This document shows positions 8,644 to 16,634 of a stretch of DNA of 64,000 nucleotides, piece by piece. Each line of letters begins with the position of its first letter. Within the stretch, counting starts at the first letter, position 1. The translations under genes were made by a program, and so were the position numbers. The notes below the pieces were generated by a model. The model saw only the letters and a program-made list of their open reading frames with translations, did not search any database and was not told the origin of the DNA. The stretch is taken from positions 1 through 64,000 of the forward strand of contig JBBRAX010000002.1 of assembly GCA_038206395.1 (NCBI GenBank), read 5' to 3'. Origin of the DNA: JAGSPQ01 sp038206395. Lineage in GTDB: Bacteria; Myxococcota; Myxococcia; Myxococcales; Myxococcaceae.

Positions 8644-8871
8644 ATGCTGAAACCTGAGCCGACCGCGCTGGACGCAACCCTGCGCGGAGAAGAAGAGATC
8701 GCCAAGCACCGCCGCCTCTACTGCGCGCACTACGACGGGTGCCTCAACGCCTCGATCGCCAGTGGCTGGCAAAGCTTCAGCTGCACCCGCTGCGCGCTCA
8801 GCGCCTATGCCGAGAACTCCCCGCGCCTGGCCACCTTTGCGCACGACCGCCGAAACGACCCGAACGGGTAG
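8644..8871 (+). CDS. Small Cys-containing conserved-looking protein
   Basis: 75 aa, function not recognised. It has YCAHYDGCLN followed by WQSFSCTRCALS, giving a C-x6-C...C-x2-C pattern that could hold a metal or form a small treble-clef-like module. A GAGG lies shortly before the ATG. It ends exactly where the convergent lipoprotein gene ends (stop codons abut at 8871/8872). The tight packing and Cys pattern support a real gene; no function is proposed. Confidence 0.55.
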   Translation: MLKPEPTALDATLRGEEEIAKHRRLYCAHYDGCLNASIASGWQSFSCTRCALSAYAENSPRLATFAHDRRNDPNG

Positions 8872-10377
8872 TTACGGCGCAGGCGTAGAGAAGATGAAGG
8901 AAAAGACGTTGGTGGTTGGGATCGGGCTGCACAGCGGATCCGCCACGGGCATCGTGGGCGTCGACAGGCATTGCCCGCTGACGATCAGCTGGCCGTCGAC
9001 CAGGATCATCGAGCTCGCCAGCTTCGGAGCGCTGGTGCTTGGCACCCACGTGACCGACGCGAGCTGCTTGCTGGTCTTATCGAACGCATAAATCGCGATG
9101 GTCGACGCGTTCAGAGCAGGCGTCGTCTCATTCTCCCACTTCGATTTCTTCTCGTGCACCGTGACGAGCACGTAAACGAGGTTCCCTGTCGGGTGCGGCA
9201 CCACGTCGGTCACCTGCAGCCCAACCTCCGTCTGACCGGTGATGTACGCCTGACCCGTCGCCTGTACTGCGCCGCGGGAAATCACCGTGTCAGGAGCGAA
9301 CTCTTCCAGGCGCAAATGGCCCGAAGGCGCGTAGTACGCGATCCACACGCTGTTGCCGTTTGCGCCGAGCGCAGCGGGCCCCTTCAACAACCCACTTGCT
9401 CCCGCGACTTCGCGAACGAGCGGCACGCCCGGAACTGCGGCTGCCGTGTAGCGCACGAGCACCAGCTTGAAGGTGTTGCTGCCGGCCGGCCCGAAGAACT
9501 GGCTGCCGCCGAAGTCACACTGGTTCGTGTTGATCGCGCCGAGGAAGAAGCGGCGCGTCGAGTCGGAGCTGGTTGCAGAGTCCCACCAGACGACGTTGCC
9601 GCAGGGGCTCTCGGTGCGCCGCACCCCACCATCGGGCCGCACCAGCGCGCTGACATGGGTGCCGCTTCCGTTCTTCGGCGAGACGACGTGCGCGACGAGC
9701 CCCGCGTCCGGCTCTTCGTAGATCGTGCCAGCGATGACGCCGCCGCCCGCCACGACCATCTGCATCGAGTCCGACCGCTTCGCCGGCAAGCCGTCAGCGG
9801 CAAGCCACTGCACCCGCCAGTCGTCGGGGGCGGTGTCGCCGCGGCCAAGGAACATGACCGAGTTGTTGAGGTCGGCGACGTTGTACGGCACGAGATCCGT
9901 CGGCTGCGTCGAGACGAACGCGCCCGTCGCGCGGTTGATGGCGGTGATCTTCCCTCCCGCCATGCCAAACAGGTAGCGAACCCAGAGAATGTGGGTGGCC
10001 GAGGCGCCGGCACCGATCGAGTACTCCTGATCCGCGCCCTTCAACGCCCACGTGTAGGTGACGTTCTTCACGGGCGGGCCACCGTCGCCCGAGCCCCCGT
10101 CGAAGCCCGCATCGCCGGGGCCACCGTCGATTCCCGCATCGCTGGTGCCGCTGTCCAATTCGGTGCCGCCGCCGAAGCCGCCGTGGCCTCCGCCGCCTCC
10201 GCCGCCTCCGCCGCCGAGTCCGCCGCCCGTCCCACCCCCGCCGCCCATTCCGCCACCACCCACACCGGCGCCGCCGCCCGTGCCGATTCCGCCGCCCTCG
10301 CCCGAGTCGGGATCAGAGGAATAGAGCCCGTCGCAGCCGCTGACGAAGAGAACCGCGATGAGCAGGGAAAGGCGCAA
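8872..10377 (-). CDS. Glycine-rich surface lipoprotein
   Basis: 501 aa with probable TTG start. A short signal peptide ends in the lipobox VSGC (MRLSLLIAVLFVSGCDG), so it should be lipidated and envelope-anchored. Residues about 25-75 are almost pure glycine, a flexible tether, then an Asp/Gly linker. The rest (about 105-500) reads like a beta-propeller-style secreted domain (ITAINRATGAFVSTQPTD resembles PQQ-type blades). No enzyme motif. It lies 27 bases downstream of the vWA gene on the same strand, so it could be the last cistron of that operon. Function unknown. Confidence 0.7.
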   Translation of the reverse strand: MRLSLLIAVLFVSGCDGLYSSDPDSGEGGGIGTGGGAGVGGGGMGGGGGTGGGLGGGGGGGGGGHGGFGGGTELDSGTSDAGIDGGPGDAGFDGGSGDGGPPVKNVTYTWALKGADQEYSIGAGASATHILWVRYLFGMAGGKITAINRATGAFVSTQPTDLVPYNVADLNNSVMFLGRGDTAPDDWRVQWLAADGLPAKRSDSMQMVVAGGGVIAGTIYEEPDAGLVAHVVSPKNGSGTHVSALVRPDGGVRRTESPCGNVVWWDSATSSDSTRRFFLGAINTNQCDFGGSQFFGPAGSNTFKLVLVRYTAAAVPGVPLVREVAGASGLLKGPAALGANGNSVWIAYYAPSGHLRLEEFAPDTVISRGAVQATGQAYITGQTEVGLQVTDVVPHPTGNLVYVLVTVHEKKSKWENETTPALNASTIAIYAFDKTSKQLASVTWVPSTSAPKLASSMILVDGQLIVSGQCLSTPTMPVADPLCSPIPTTNVFSFIFSTPAP

Positions 10378-10404
10378 GCGGTGAACAGTGTAAGCCTTTC
10401 GACG

Positions 10405-11190
10405 CTACGGCGTGAAGAACCCCGCGGAGGCGCCGGGCTGGATCTTTCCCTGGCTGGCGCGAATCGCTGACTGGCTGACGAGCTGGAACGCGGCCCGCAG
10501 CGACGACGCGGTCGCATCGCGCTGCACGAGGACGCAGCCATCGGGCACGCCCATCGACTTCGCCACCAGCGGGAAGTTCACGTCTTTGCCGACGCCGACG
10601 AAGGCGAGCACGAATTGTTCGGAAGCGAGCAAATCTTTCGACAGGCTGGCGCAGTTGCCGGCGGTGCGCGCGCTGCCGACGTCTTCACCGTCCGTAATCA
10701 CGACCACGACCGATCGGCACGGCGTGCCGCCGTCTCGCAGCCGTTGCGCGTAGGCGACGTTCGCGGCGAGCGCGTCGCACCAGGTGTCGTAGAGGCGCGT
10801 CGACCCGCGTCCGCGGTAGTTCTTCGCGTCGAGCCGCGTCGCGTCGGACACGGGCAGGTAGCTGTGAAGCACGTCGAGGTCCGTCGAGAACGTCCACAGC
10901 GCCATCAAGATCGCGTCCTTCTGCTTCGAGCCGGCGAACGCGTCGATGAGGTGGTTCTGCCCGTCGCGCACCGCCTGCTCGAGGCCGCGGTCTTGAATGC
11001 TCGAGCTCGCGTCGATCAACACGGTGATCAGCGTCACGTCGCTGGCCACGATGTCTTCCAGCGCCTTGCCCGCCGCCCCGGCGATCACCACTTTGCCGAG
11101 GTTGCCGGTGATGAGCGAACTGCTCTGCGCCGAGAGGATCCCCGCCGTCACTGCGCCCGCGAAAAGTCCCGTCACGTCGTCGTCTTTCAT
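10405..11190 (-). CDS. vWA-domain protein, TerY-like
   Basis: 261 aa. A von Willebrand A domain starts near residue 55. The metal-ion-dependent adhesion site is complete: VLIDASSSI (DxSxS), the Thr in GRGSTRLYD and the Asp in ITDGEDVG. The glycine-rich N-terminal 50 residues may be membrane-interacting. I chose the ATG at 11190, preceded by CAGGAGA, over 11220. It is the fifth and last gene of the apparent NAD-salvage/phosphorylation operon, separated from the hydrolase gene by a 245-base repeat-bearing gap. vWA, PP2C and zinc-ribbon kinase genes together form the known TerY-P triad; the vWA protein is probably the adaptor or phosphorylation target. Confidence 0.85.
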   Translation of the reverse strand: MKDDDVTGLFAGAVTAGILSAQSSSLITGNLGKVVIAGAAGKALEDIVASDVTLITVLIDASSSIQDRGLEQAVRDGQNHLIDAFAGSKQKDAILMALWTFSTDLDVLHSYLPVSDATRLDAKNYRGRGSTRLYDTWCDALAANVAYAQRLRDGGTPCRSVVVVITDGEDVGSARTAGNCASLSKDLLASEQFVLAFVGVGKDVNFPLVAKSMGVPDGCVLVQRDATASSLRAAFQLVSQSAIRASQGKIQPGASAGFFTP

Positions 11191-11245
11191 GTGCGTCTCC
11201 TGGTTTCCGGACACACGCATGCCCGGGGTGGTGGGTGAAGTTGGA

Positions 11246-11286
11246 AGAGAGGAGAGGAGAGGAGAGGAGAGGAGAGGAGAGGAGAG
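11246..11286. repeat. GAGAG pentanucleotide tandem repeat
   Basis: About eight copies of the 5-bp unit GAGAG lie directly before a 42-bp inverted repeat, in the gap between the nicotinamidase-like and vWA genes. Read on the transcribed (minus) strand it is CTCTC. Slippage could change the length of this spacer and so the coupling of the two genes. It also resembles multiple Shine-Dalgarno-like purine tracts on the opposite strand. Confidence 0.9.
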
Positions 11287-11412
11287 CCCCGTTCATCCCG
11301 AGAGAAGTCGAGGGATGAGCCTGCGCAGAGTCACGGCACCCACCCGACGCGTGCGAACGGATCACCGAGGAGGCTCATCCCTCGACTTCTCTCGGGATGA
11401 ACGGGGCTCTCC
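11281..11412. repeat. Perfect 42-bp inverted repeat built from an interspersed element
   Basis: Bases 11281-11322 and 11371-11412 are exact reverse complements with a 48-base spacer. Each arm contains the interspersed sequence TTCATCCCGAGAGAAGTCGA followed by GGGATGA, which recurs singly or in variant form at 13172, 35854 and 56291. In the transcript it forms a very stable hairpin between two genes of the operon and could act as a 3'-end stabiliser or partial terminator. Confidence 0.95.
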
Positions 11413-11435
11413 GCTTTCCGAGTCCGCCCCTACGG

Positions 11436-12407
11436 TTACGGCGTGACCAGGTCGGTCGTCTTCACGACCTTCATCCCGGCCTTGCGCCACTGCTCGATGC
11501 CGCGTTCAGCAATCTTCGGAAAATTCAGCGAATCGGGCAGCGGGTTCAGCGGCGGAGCCGGCACCGGGCTCATCGCGTCCTCCAGAATCCAGATCTTCTC
11601 GGCGAGCTTCGGGTCGGTCGACTGCAGGTGGGCCTGAATGTCGTTCAGCGTCGACAGCACGCAGTGGCTCTTCGCCTGGCCGAAGACGTAGACGCGGTCG
11701 TACTCCATCAGCATCTTGAAGAACGGCGTGTTGAAGCCGCCGACGACCTGGCCGCCGACCTCCGTCACCTCGGGAGACATCACCGAATAGTTCTCGGTCA
11801 TCGCGTGCGTGCCCTTGGTCTCGAAGTGTGTCTGATGCTTGCGCGCGTGCGCGTGGAACAGCGCCGCCTCCATTACCGCGGGCACCAGCGCGTGCGACAG
11901 GCCGCCGAGCAGCGTGTGGTACGGCCAGATGGTCAGCACGTACTTTCCGTTCGCCTCGAGCTTCTTGCAGTACTCCAGCGACTCGCGCGGGTGCGACACC
12001 GCCGTCCACTTCCCCGCGCGCACGTCTTCGTAGAACACCGGAGTCATCGGCGCCGGGTGTTTGCCGTGCGCGTCGACCCACCACGCCGGGTGAAAAATCT
12101 GGAACACGCGGTGCGTGTCCATCGAGAAGAAGAGCCCGCTGATCTTGTCGAGGTTCCGGTACAGCCACTCGACGGTGCGCGTGGTGTCTTCGACGGCGCC
12201 GGGGACGAAGAGGCTCGCTCCGGGAGTACAGAAGCCGACCTGCACATCGATGCCGAACGCGGCGACGCGGAACTTGTCCTGCCCCGCGGGCTTGATGTTG
12301 TGCTTCTTCGCGTACGCCTCGCCGGCCTCGGCAACGAGGCCACCGCGCTCGAGGAACAGCGATGACACCTGCTTCGGGTCGTAGAAATCAGGGAAGGGCA
12401 AGCCCAT
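11436..12407 (-). CDS. Nicotinamidase-like cysteine hydrolase
   Basis: 323 aa, isochorismatase fold. The catalytic Asp lies in FGIDVQVGFC, the nucleophile Cys in VFGQAKSHCVLST, and the metal-binding Asp-x-His...His set in MDTHRVFQIFH. That metal site is diagnostic of nicotinamidases (PncA: nicotinamide to nicotinate plus ammonia) rather than isochorismatases. The protein is about 100 residues longer than PncA, with an N-terminal extension. An AAGGAG lies before the ATG, directly after the kinase stop (12-base gap), so the genes are co-transcribed. The partner nicotinate phosphoribosyltransferase is the first gene of the same operon. Substrate assignment is inferred from motif and context. Confidence 0.8.
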   Translation of the reverse strand: MGLPFPDFYDPKQVSSLFLERGGLVAEAGEAYAKKHNIKPAGQDKFRVAAFGIDVQVGFCTPGASLFVPGAVEDTTRTVEWLYRNLDKISGLFFSMDTHRVFQIFHPAWWVDAHGKHPAPMTPVFYEDVRAGKWTAVSHPRESLEYCKKLEANGKYVLTIWPYHTLLGGLSHALVPAVMEAALFHAHARKHQTHFETKGTHAMTENYSVMSPEVTEVGGQVVGGFNTPFFKMLMEYDRVYVFGQAKSHCVLSTLNDIQAHLQSTDPKLAEKIWILEDAMSPVPAPPLNPLPDSLNFPKIAERGIEQWRKAGMKVVKTTDLVTP

Positions 12408-12419
12408 GGCGTTCTCCTT

Positions 12420-14231
12420 TCAAGACAGCGTCAACTGCAGAACTTCGCGGGTACCGACGGCGTAGAGGCTTCCATCGGGTTGCGGGTACAGCTCGTCACC
12501 CGCGCTGACGAACGGCTCGGTGTCCGCGAACAAAGTCCCTTCGACCAATCGGCCACCGTCCACCTTCAACGACAACAACCCTTCGTCCGTCGCAGCGACG
12601 ACGCGCCCGTGCAGCAGCGCGCGGCCGTGCGCATTCGCGAACATCCGTTCAGAGCGCGGCCCACTCGCGTCAGCGACCAGCGTGCCGTCGGCGGCGAAGA
12701 GAAAGAGGAAGGTGCTCTCGCGGCCGTCGACCTCGAGCACGCACGACAGCAGCACGTGCGCCTCGTCGAACACCGCGTCCGCCTCGACGAGCCGCCCTTT
12801 GAGGTGCGGCAGCTTCACCTCGCGAAGTCCCGCGCGGCCCGGCGTGGTGAGGAAGCCCGCCGTGAAGTTGCCCGCCCGGTAGAAGCCGAACCCCAGCCGC
12901 TCGCCCGCCCACATCCACGTCTGCCCCTCGAGGATCTGCCCGATGCGCGAGCCCGTCACCTCGTCGACCAGCCAGTCGGCCTCCGTGCGGTAGGCCACGG
13001 ACGACGACGCCGCGAAGACCGGCACCGTGTTGCGAAGGCCGGTCGAGGTGCGTTCCACCGCGCGTCCGTTTTCCGTCCGCGTCACTGCGCCCGTCGCGTC
13101 CGCGATCCACGTGCTCGCGCCTGCGATGAAGAAGCGCGTCCCGGCCCTTGCTGGTTCCGTGGCGCTGAGGTGGCTCATCCCTCGACTTCTCTCGGGATGA
13201 ACGGCAACGGGGGTCCCATCTTCCCGGCGCACCACCCCGCCCTCTTCGTAGACGTACCGCAGGCCCCCGCGCATCGCGGCCGCGAGGATCCGGCCGGTCG
13301 TGCGGAACACCGTGCGCGCCGTGCACCGCCCCTGCGAACGAATCGCCTGCCGCACCGACGCGGGCCCCAGCGTCTGGCACTCGGGACACACGGCGCGCGC
13401 ATGCGACACGCCACACGCGCACGTCGACCACTTCAGTCCCAACACCTGCGGAGGAGCGGGGGTCCGTTCGTCCTTCTCGAACACCGCCTCGAACCAGGCG
13501 AGCGCCTCATCCGGCAGCACCCCGAAGTGCACCGCGTGGCGCGGATACGCGACGTCTTTGCGCAGCACGCTCACCCGCGCCTCGGCCCGGCGCAGCGGCG
13601 TTCCGTGCTTCTTGTGGATGCCGCCAAACGGGTGCACGTACAGCAGGCTCGAGAACAGCAGCACCGACCACGCGTACCAATCGCTGCCTGGTTCGAAGCG
13701 CGGCGCCGCAGCAAGATCGACGCCGTACAACCGCGGGTCGAGAAACCTTTCGTGCCCGACGCTGCACGGCAGCCCCGCGAACTGCATCGAGTCGGCGTCG
13801 ATCAGAAACGGCTGCTCGCCGCGGAACAACACGTTGCCGTCGTTGAAGTCGCCGACGACGACTCCCGCGCGATGCACGTCGCCCAACACGCCCGCGAGAT
13901 TCGCAAACAGCTGCTGCACCGAGGTGTTGCTGACCGCGCCTTCGCGCCAGCGGCGCTGCGACAACCGGGCAAACTCTTCCGCGCCCTTCACGGCCGGCAT
14001 CGCGTAGCCCGCGAGCTCGCCCTTCGCATTCCACAGCAGCCCGACCGGCCCGACGACAGCCGAAGGAAGTCCGCGCGGAAACTTCTCGAGCTTCTGCGCC
14101 TTGGCCGCGTCGACGCGGTGGAACACCTTCAGCGCCAGGTCGTGGTGCCGGTAGACGCGCGCTTCTCCGCCCTCGCCCAGGAGGTCGGCGTCGGTCACCC
14201 GCACCTTCTTCTGATCGAGGAACAGCTCCAT
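12420..14231 (-). CDS. Atypical Ser/Thr kinase with zinc ribbon, TerY-P type
   Basis: 603 aa. Kinase domain about 15-265: glycine-rich LGEGGEARVYRH, catalytic Lys in LALKVFH, catalytic loop VGDFNDGNVLF (no HRD, typical of this kinase branch) and metal-binding FLIDADSMQF. Then a zinc ribbon (CACG...CPEC, about 270-290). The last 300 or so residues look like repeated beta blades (propeller-like). An interspersed element at 13172-13204 is translated in frame as VHPERSRGMS between ribbon and blades. Start: the ATG at 14231 overlaps the PP2C stop as TGATG, indicating translational coupling. Third gene of the operon. Known TerY-P triads pair exactly this kinase type with PP2C and vWA proteins. Confidence 0.85.
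   Translation of the reverse strand: MELFLDQKKVRVTDADLLGEGGEARVYRHHDLALKVFHRVDAAKAQKLEKFPRGLPSAVVGPVGLLWNAKGELAGYAMPAVKGAEEFARLSQRRWREGAVSNTSVQQLFANLAGVLGDVHRAGVVVGDFNDGNVLFRGEQPFLIDADSMQFAGLPCSVGHERFLDPRLYGVDLAAAPRFEPGSDWYAWSVLLFSSLLYVHPFGGIHKKHGTPLRRAEARVSVLRKDVAYPRHAVHFGVLPDEALAWFEAVFEKDERTPAPPQVLGLKWSTCACGVSHARAVCPECQTLGPASVRQAIRSQGRCTARTVFRTTGRILAAAMRGGLRYVYEEGGVVRREDGTPVAVHPERSRGMSHLSATEPARAGTRFFIAGASTWIADATGAVTRTENGRAVERTSTGLRNTVPVFAASSSVAYRTEADWLVDEVTGSRIGQILEGQTWMWAGERLGFGFYRAGNFTAGFLTTPGRAGLREVKLPHLKGRLVEADAVFDEAHVLLSCVLEVDGRESTFLFLFAADGTLVADASGPRSERMFANAHGRALLHGRVVAATDEGLLSLKVDGGRLVEGTLFADTEPFVSAGDELYPQPDGSLYAVGTREVLQLTLS
13172..13204. repeat. Interspersed PERSRG-type element inside the kinase gene
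   Basis: 33 bases match an arm of the 11281-11412 inverted repeat (GGCTCATCCCTCGACTTCTC then TCGGGATGAACGG). The element is in frame and adds roughly eleven residues to the kinase protein, between the zinc ribbon and the C-terminal domain, without breaking the reading frame. Confidence 0.92.
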
Positions 14232-14929
14232 CACGCACCTCTCTTCAACAGCGCCACCGTGGTGTCGTCGTGCAGCAGGCGATCGCGGTCCGCCAGCACG
14301 CGCAACCGGCGCTGCAGCGACATCGGGTTTCGCCAGATCAACCCGTCATCGTGCAGCCCATCGAGAATTCCAGACGCGTGGGCAAGCCCATCGGTCGCGA
14401 TCGACACCGACTTCGCCTCGCCGCAGAAGTGCACCACCGGCACTCCCGTCTTCTCGCCGAGCGCCGGCACCAACCGGTAGCCCGGATAATCAGGAGCGTT
14501 CTTCTCGCCCGCCTCGAGCACCCGCCCCACTCCGTCTGCGCGCCACACCCCGTCTCCGACGCCGAAGATGAGCGACGTCTTCTCGTCCATCACCGCGCAC
14601 AGCACCGTGAACAACCACTGGTCGGCGATCGCGCCTTCATCCAGGCCAGCGACCACCGTCCGCATCCACCCCACCAGCGCCTCGAGCGCCTTGTCCGCCA
14701 GCTCAGGGCCCACGGGGGTCGTGCGAGCGAGCGAAGGAACGTGCTGGGCGAGGAAGCGCGCGCCGAGCCGGGCCCCGACTTCGCTGTCCGCTCCGCTTCC
14801 GCAGCCATCGGTCACCACCGCCACCGCGAGGCTGCCGTCGATGCGGGCGCAGACCCCGTCCTGGTTGTTGCGGAACAGGCGCGCGTGCTCGCGTCCCTGC
14901 ACCGAGCCGGTGGCGAGCAGGTAGCTCAC
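14231..14929 (-). CDS. PP2C-family protein phosphatase
   Basis: 232 aa. Metal-binding Asp residues of the PPM/PP2C fold appear in order: N-terminal NNQDG, then VVTDGCGSG, then SIATDGLAH, and C-terminal LHDDTTVALL. The length suits a bare catalytic domain of the compact type found in TerY-P operons. Start: I prefer the GTG at 14929 because it overlaps the upstream stop (GTGA) and is seven codons inside a longer GTG option at 14950. It should reverse the action of the kinase, whose ATG overlaps its stop. The substrate is not shown by sequence; the vWA protein or the NAD-salvage enzymes are candidates. Confidence 0.88.
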   Translation of the reverse strand: MSYLLATGSVQGREHARLFRNNQDGVCARIDGSLAVAVVTDGCGSGADSEVGARLGARFLAQHVPSLARTTPVGPELADKALEALVGWMRTVVAGLDEGAIADQWLFTVLCAVMDEKTSLIFGVGDGVWRADGVGRVLEAGEKNAPDYPGYRLVPALGEKTGVPVVHFCGEAKSVSIATDGLAHASGILDGLHDDGLIWRNPMSLQRRLRVLADRDRLLHDDTTVALLKRGA

Positions 14930-16353
14930 CCGAACGCCGCCTTGCGGCACGCCGCCATCAGGTCAGCCGTACTTTGCGAAAAACCGAGACCGCTCGCGCG
15001 AGCGGCCTCTGCCTCTGGCGCGGGGCGGGCATCTGCGCTTCCAGTCAGAAGGAAGTAGCCCGACGGCGGCTGCTCTCCTTCCTGGCCGACGATGCCCACG
15101 GGGCCTGTGCCCCCCGGCAACTCGCGTCGGAACAGAACCGGCCTGCCTGGAACGCTCTGCTTTCCGCTTCCCGCTTCGTTGGCAAACTTCATCGTCGGGC
15201 GCTTGCCCGTCTGCGACAGCTTGTAGACGGCAGCGACGCGATCTCTCGTCAGCGGCGTACCCGAGGTCCCCGCGACCAGGTACCCGCCGTAGCCGTACAC
15301 CTGGTGCGTCGCGGGCACGCCTTCCTTCGCGCGCAAGTCTTCGAAGCGCCGCGTCTGCACCGCGTCGAACCCGTCTTCGAGAATCTGCACCGGCATGATG
15401 CCGAGCTCGCGCGACCGCTGACAGGCGAACGCGTACTGCGCTTCCTTGTCGCCTGAGTCGTAGCGAATGCTGTCGCCGGCTCCTTTGCGTTCGGCGATCA
15501 GCGCGAGCGCCGCGGGAAGCCCGGACGCCATCGTGTCGAAGGTGTCGAGCAGGTAGCTGCTGCGCTGCGGCCGGCGCTCGCTCATCGCGCGGAAGGCGAC
15601 GTCGTCACTGCCGTACCGCTGAATGTGCTCGTGGCCCATCGTGCCGACGGGGACGAGGCCGAGCTGCATCGCGGCAAGGACGCTGCTCGTCCGCGTCATC
15701 CCCGCCTGCTTGCAGCCTTCGAGCGCCAGCGCGTGCTGCTCGAGACACGACGCCGCGCGAAGGCCGACCTCGAACAGCCGCGTCGGGTCGCCGACGATCT
15801 GCACCAGCTCTTCGACGCGCGCGCGGACCCGCTTCACGTAGCCGTCGCTGTCGACCGCCACTTCGGGCGCCTTCACCCCGACCGCGTCCAGCGTCTGCAG
15901 CACCAGCTCGCGCTGCCGTTCGCACGTCACCACCCTCACCGCCGCCGCCAACGTGTCCGGCGCAAACCGCGCCACGCTCGCCACCTGGATCCGGAAGCTC
16001 CACTGAAGAAGGAGCGGCTCGAGCCACGACCCCAGCGCCGAACAGCCCGTGACGCTGAACACCGGCTCCCGGTCGTAGAAGACAGCGCCCTTCGGCAGCG
16101 CGCGGACCTCGAGCGCGTGCTGGGCGATCGCCGCCTTGAAGCCCCCGCCCATCTCGTACTCGTTCGCCTGCAGGTACGCGTACTCGGCCGGCGTCCCCAG
16201 CGGCAGCAGCCCCTTCAGCTCGGCCACCGCGTCGAACGGCACCACCTGCGCTCCGCCCTTCCGGTGCGCGTAATAGAAGGTCTCGCGCCGCAGCGGCCAG
16301 CCGGCCTCCGCCATCGAGAACTTGTAGCCGTCTGTCGCGAGCATCGAGGTCAT
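14926..16353 (-). CDS. pncB: Nicotinate phosphoribosyltransferase
   Basis: 475 aa. Converts nicotinate, PRPP and ATP to nicotinate mononucleotide, the entry step of the Preiss-Handler branch of NAD salvage. The N-terminus MLATDGYKFSMAEAGWP, then FYYAHRKGG and FYDREPVFSV, fit the family. The phosphate-accepting His is in GTMGHEHIQRYG. The C-terminal DSGDKEAQY and GTSGTPLTRDR match the PRPP-binding region of the type II fold. First gene of the operon; its stop overlaps the PP2C start by four bases (GTGA). GGAAAGGA lies shortly before the ATG. A palindrome and promoter-like boxes are immediately upstream. Confidence 0.9.
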   Translation of the reverse strand: MTSMLATDGYKFSMAEAGWPLRRETFYYAHRKGGAQVVPFDAVAELKGLLPLGTPAEYAYLQANEYEMGGGFKAAIAQHALEVRALPKGAVFYDREPVFSVTGCSALGSWLEPLLLQWSFRIQVASVARFAPDTLAAAVRVVTCERQRELVLQTLDAVGVKAPEVAVDSDGYVKRVRARVEELVQIVGDPTRLFEVGLRAASCLEQHALALEGCKQAGMTRTSSVLAAMQLGLVPVGTMGHEHIQRYGSDDVAFRAMSERRPQRSSYLLDTFDTMASGLPAALALIAERKGAGDSIRYDSGDKEAQYAFACQRSRELGIMPVQILEDGFDAVQTRRFEDLRAKEGVPATHQVYGYGGYLVAGTSGTPLTRDRVAAVYKLSQTGKRPTMKFANEAGSGKQSVPGRPVLFRRELPGGTGPVGIVGQEGEQPPSGYFLLTGSADARPAPEAEAARASGLGFSQSTADLMAACRKAAFG

Positions 16354-16376
16354 GGGGCCGTCCTTTCCGACAATGG

Positions 16377-16406
16377 AGTATTAATGACCGCCAATAGAGT
16401 CGTCAA
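16377..16406 (-). promoter_or_regulatory. Candidate sigma-70 promoter of the pncB operon
   Basis: On the minus strand TTGACG (16406-16401) is followed after 18 bases by AATACT (16382-16377), with the pncB ATG 24 bases further on and a GGAAAGGA ribosome site between. The -35 box matches five of six and the -10 box four of six. The adjacent palindrome covers the -35 box. Confidence 0.5.
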
Positions 16407-16414
16407 GACTCTAT
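16394..16414. promoter_or_regulatory. 21-bp palindrome, candidate NrtR-type operator
   Basis: ATAGAGTC-GTCAA-GACTCTAT: perfect 8-bp half-sites around a 5-bp centre. It covers the putative -35 box of the pncB operon, a position suited to repression. NrtR regulators are known to bind palindromes of about this size in front of NAD-salvage genes, and an NrtR-like protein is encoded at 2717-3445. The link is inference; I did not see a second copy in the window. Confidence 0.6.
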
Positions 16415-16576
16415 CTACGGATTTGGAGCGGGCGAGGGTTTACGCGGGATTCGCCGACACCTCTGCCCCATCAGGTGTGCAGCGCTTGATTTCGAATGTA
16501 TTAGCGATTCTAACGTCATGGACACCGGTTCAAGCCACTGTAATCGCAGACGAATTGGCCAGTTGTAAGCCTCGTT

Positions 16577-16634
16577 TGCCTACATTGGAGCACCCACGCG
16601 CAACCCTTGTCACGCACAGGCGACAATGTAGGCA
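16577..16634. promoter_or_regulatory. Paired 11-bp inverted half-sites before the sigma-factor gene
   Basis: TGCCTACATTG (16577-16587) and its exact reverse complement CAATGTAGGCA (16624-16634) are separated by 36 bases and end 34 bases before the sigma-factor ATG. They could be two operator half-sites spanning a promoter, or the stem of a leader hairpin. Autoregulation would be usual for an ECF sigma factor, but no promoter consensus is known for this group. Confidence 0.45.

Noticed and set aside
11281..11412. Reading the large inverted repeat as a CRISPR or insertion-sequence end pair
   Set aside because: Only one pair, no spacer series, and no transposase frame in the 48-base loop; copies elsewhere are short interspersed elements.
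14930..14950. Longer start of the PP2C gene at 14950
   Set aside because: It overlaps pncB by 25 bases and adds residues without similarity; the GTGA overlap at 14929 fits the operon pattern better.
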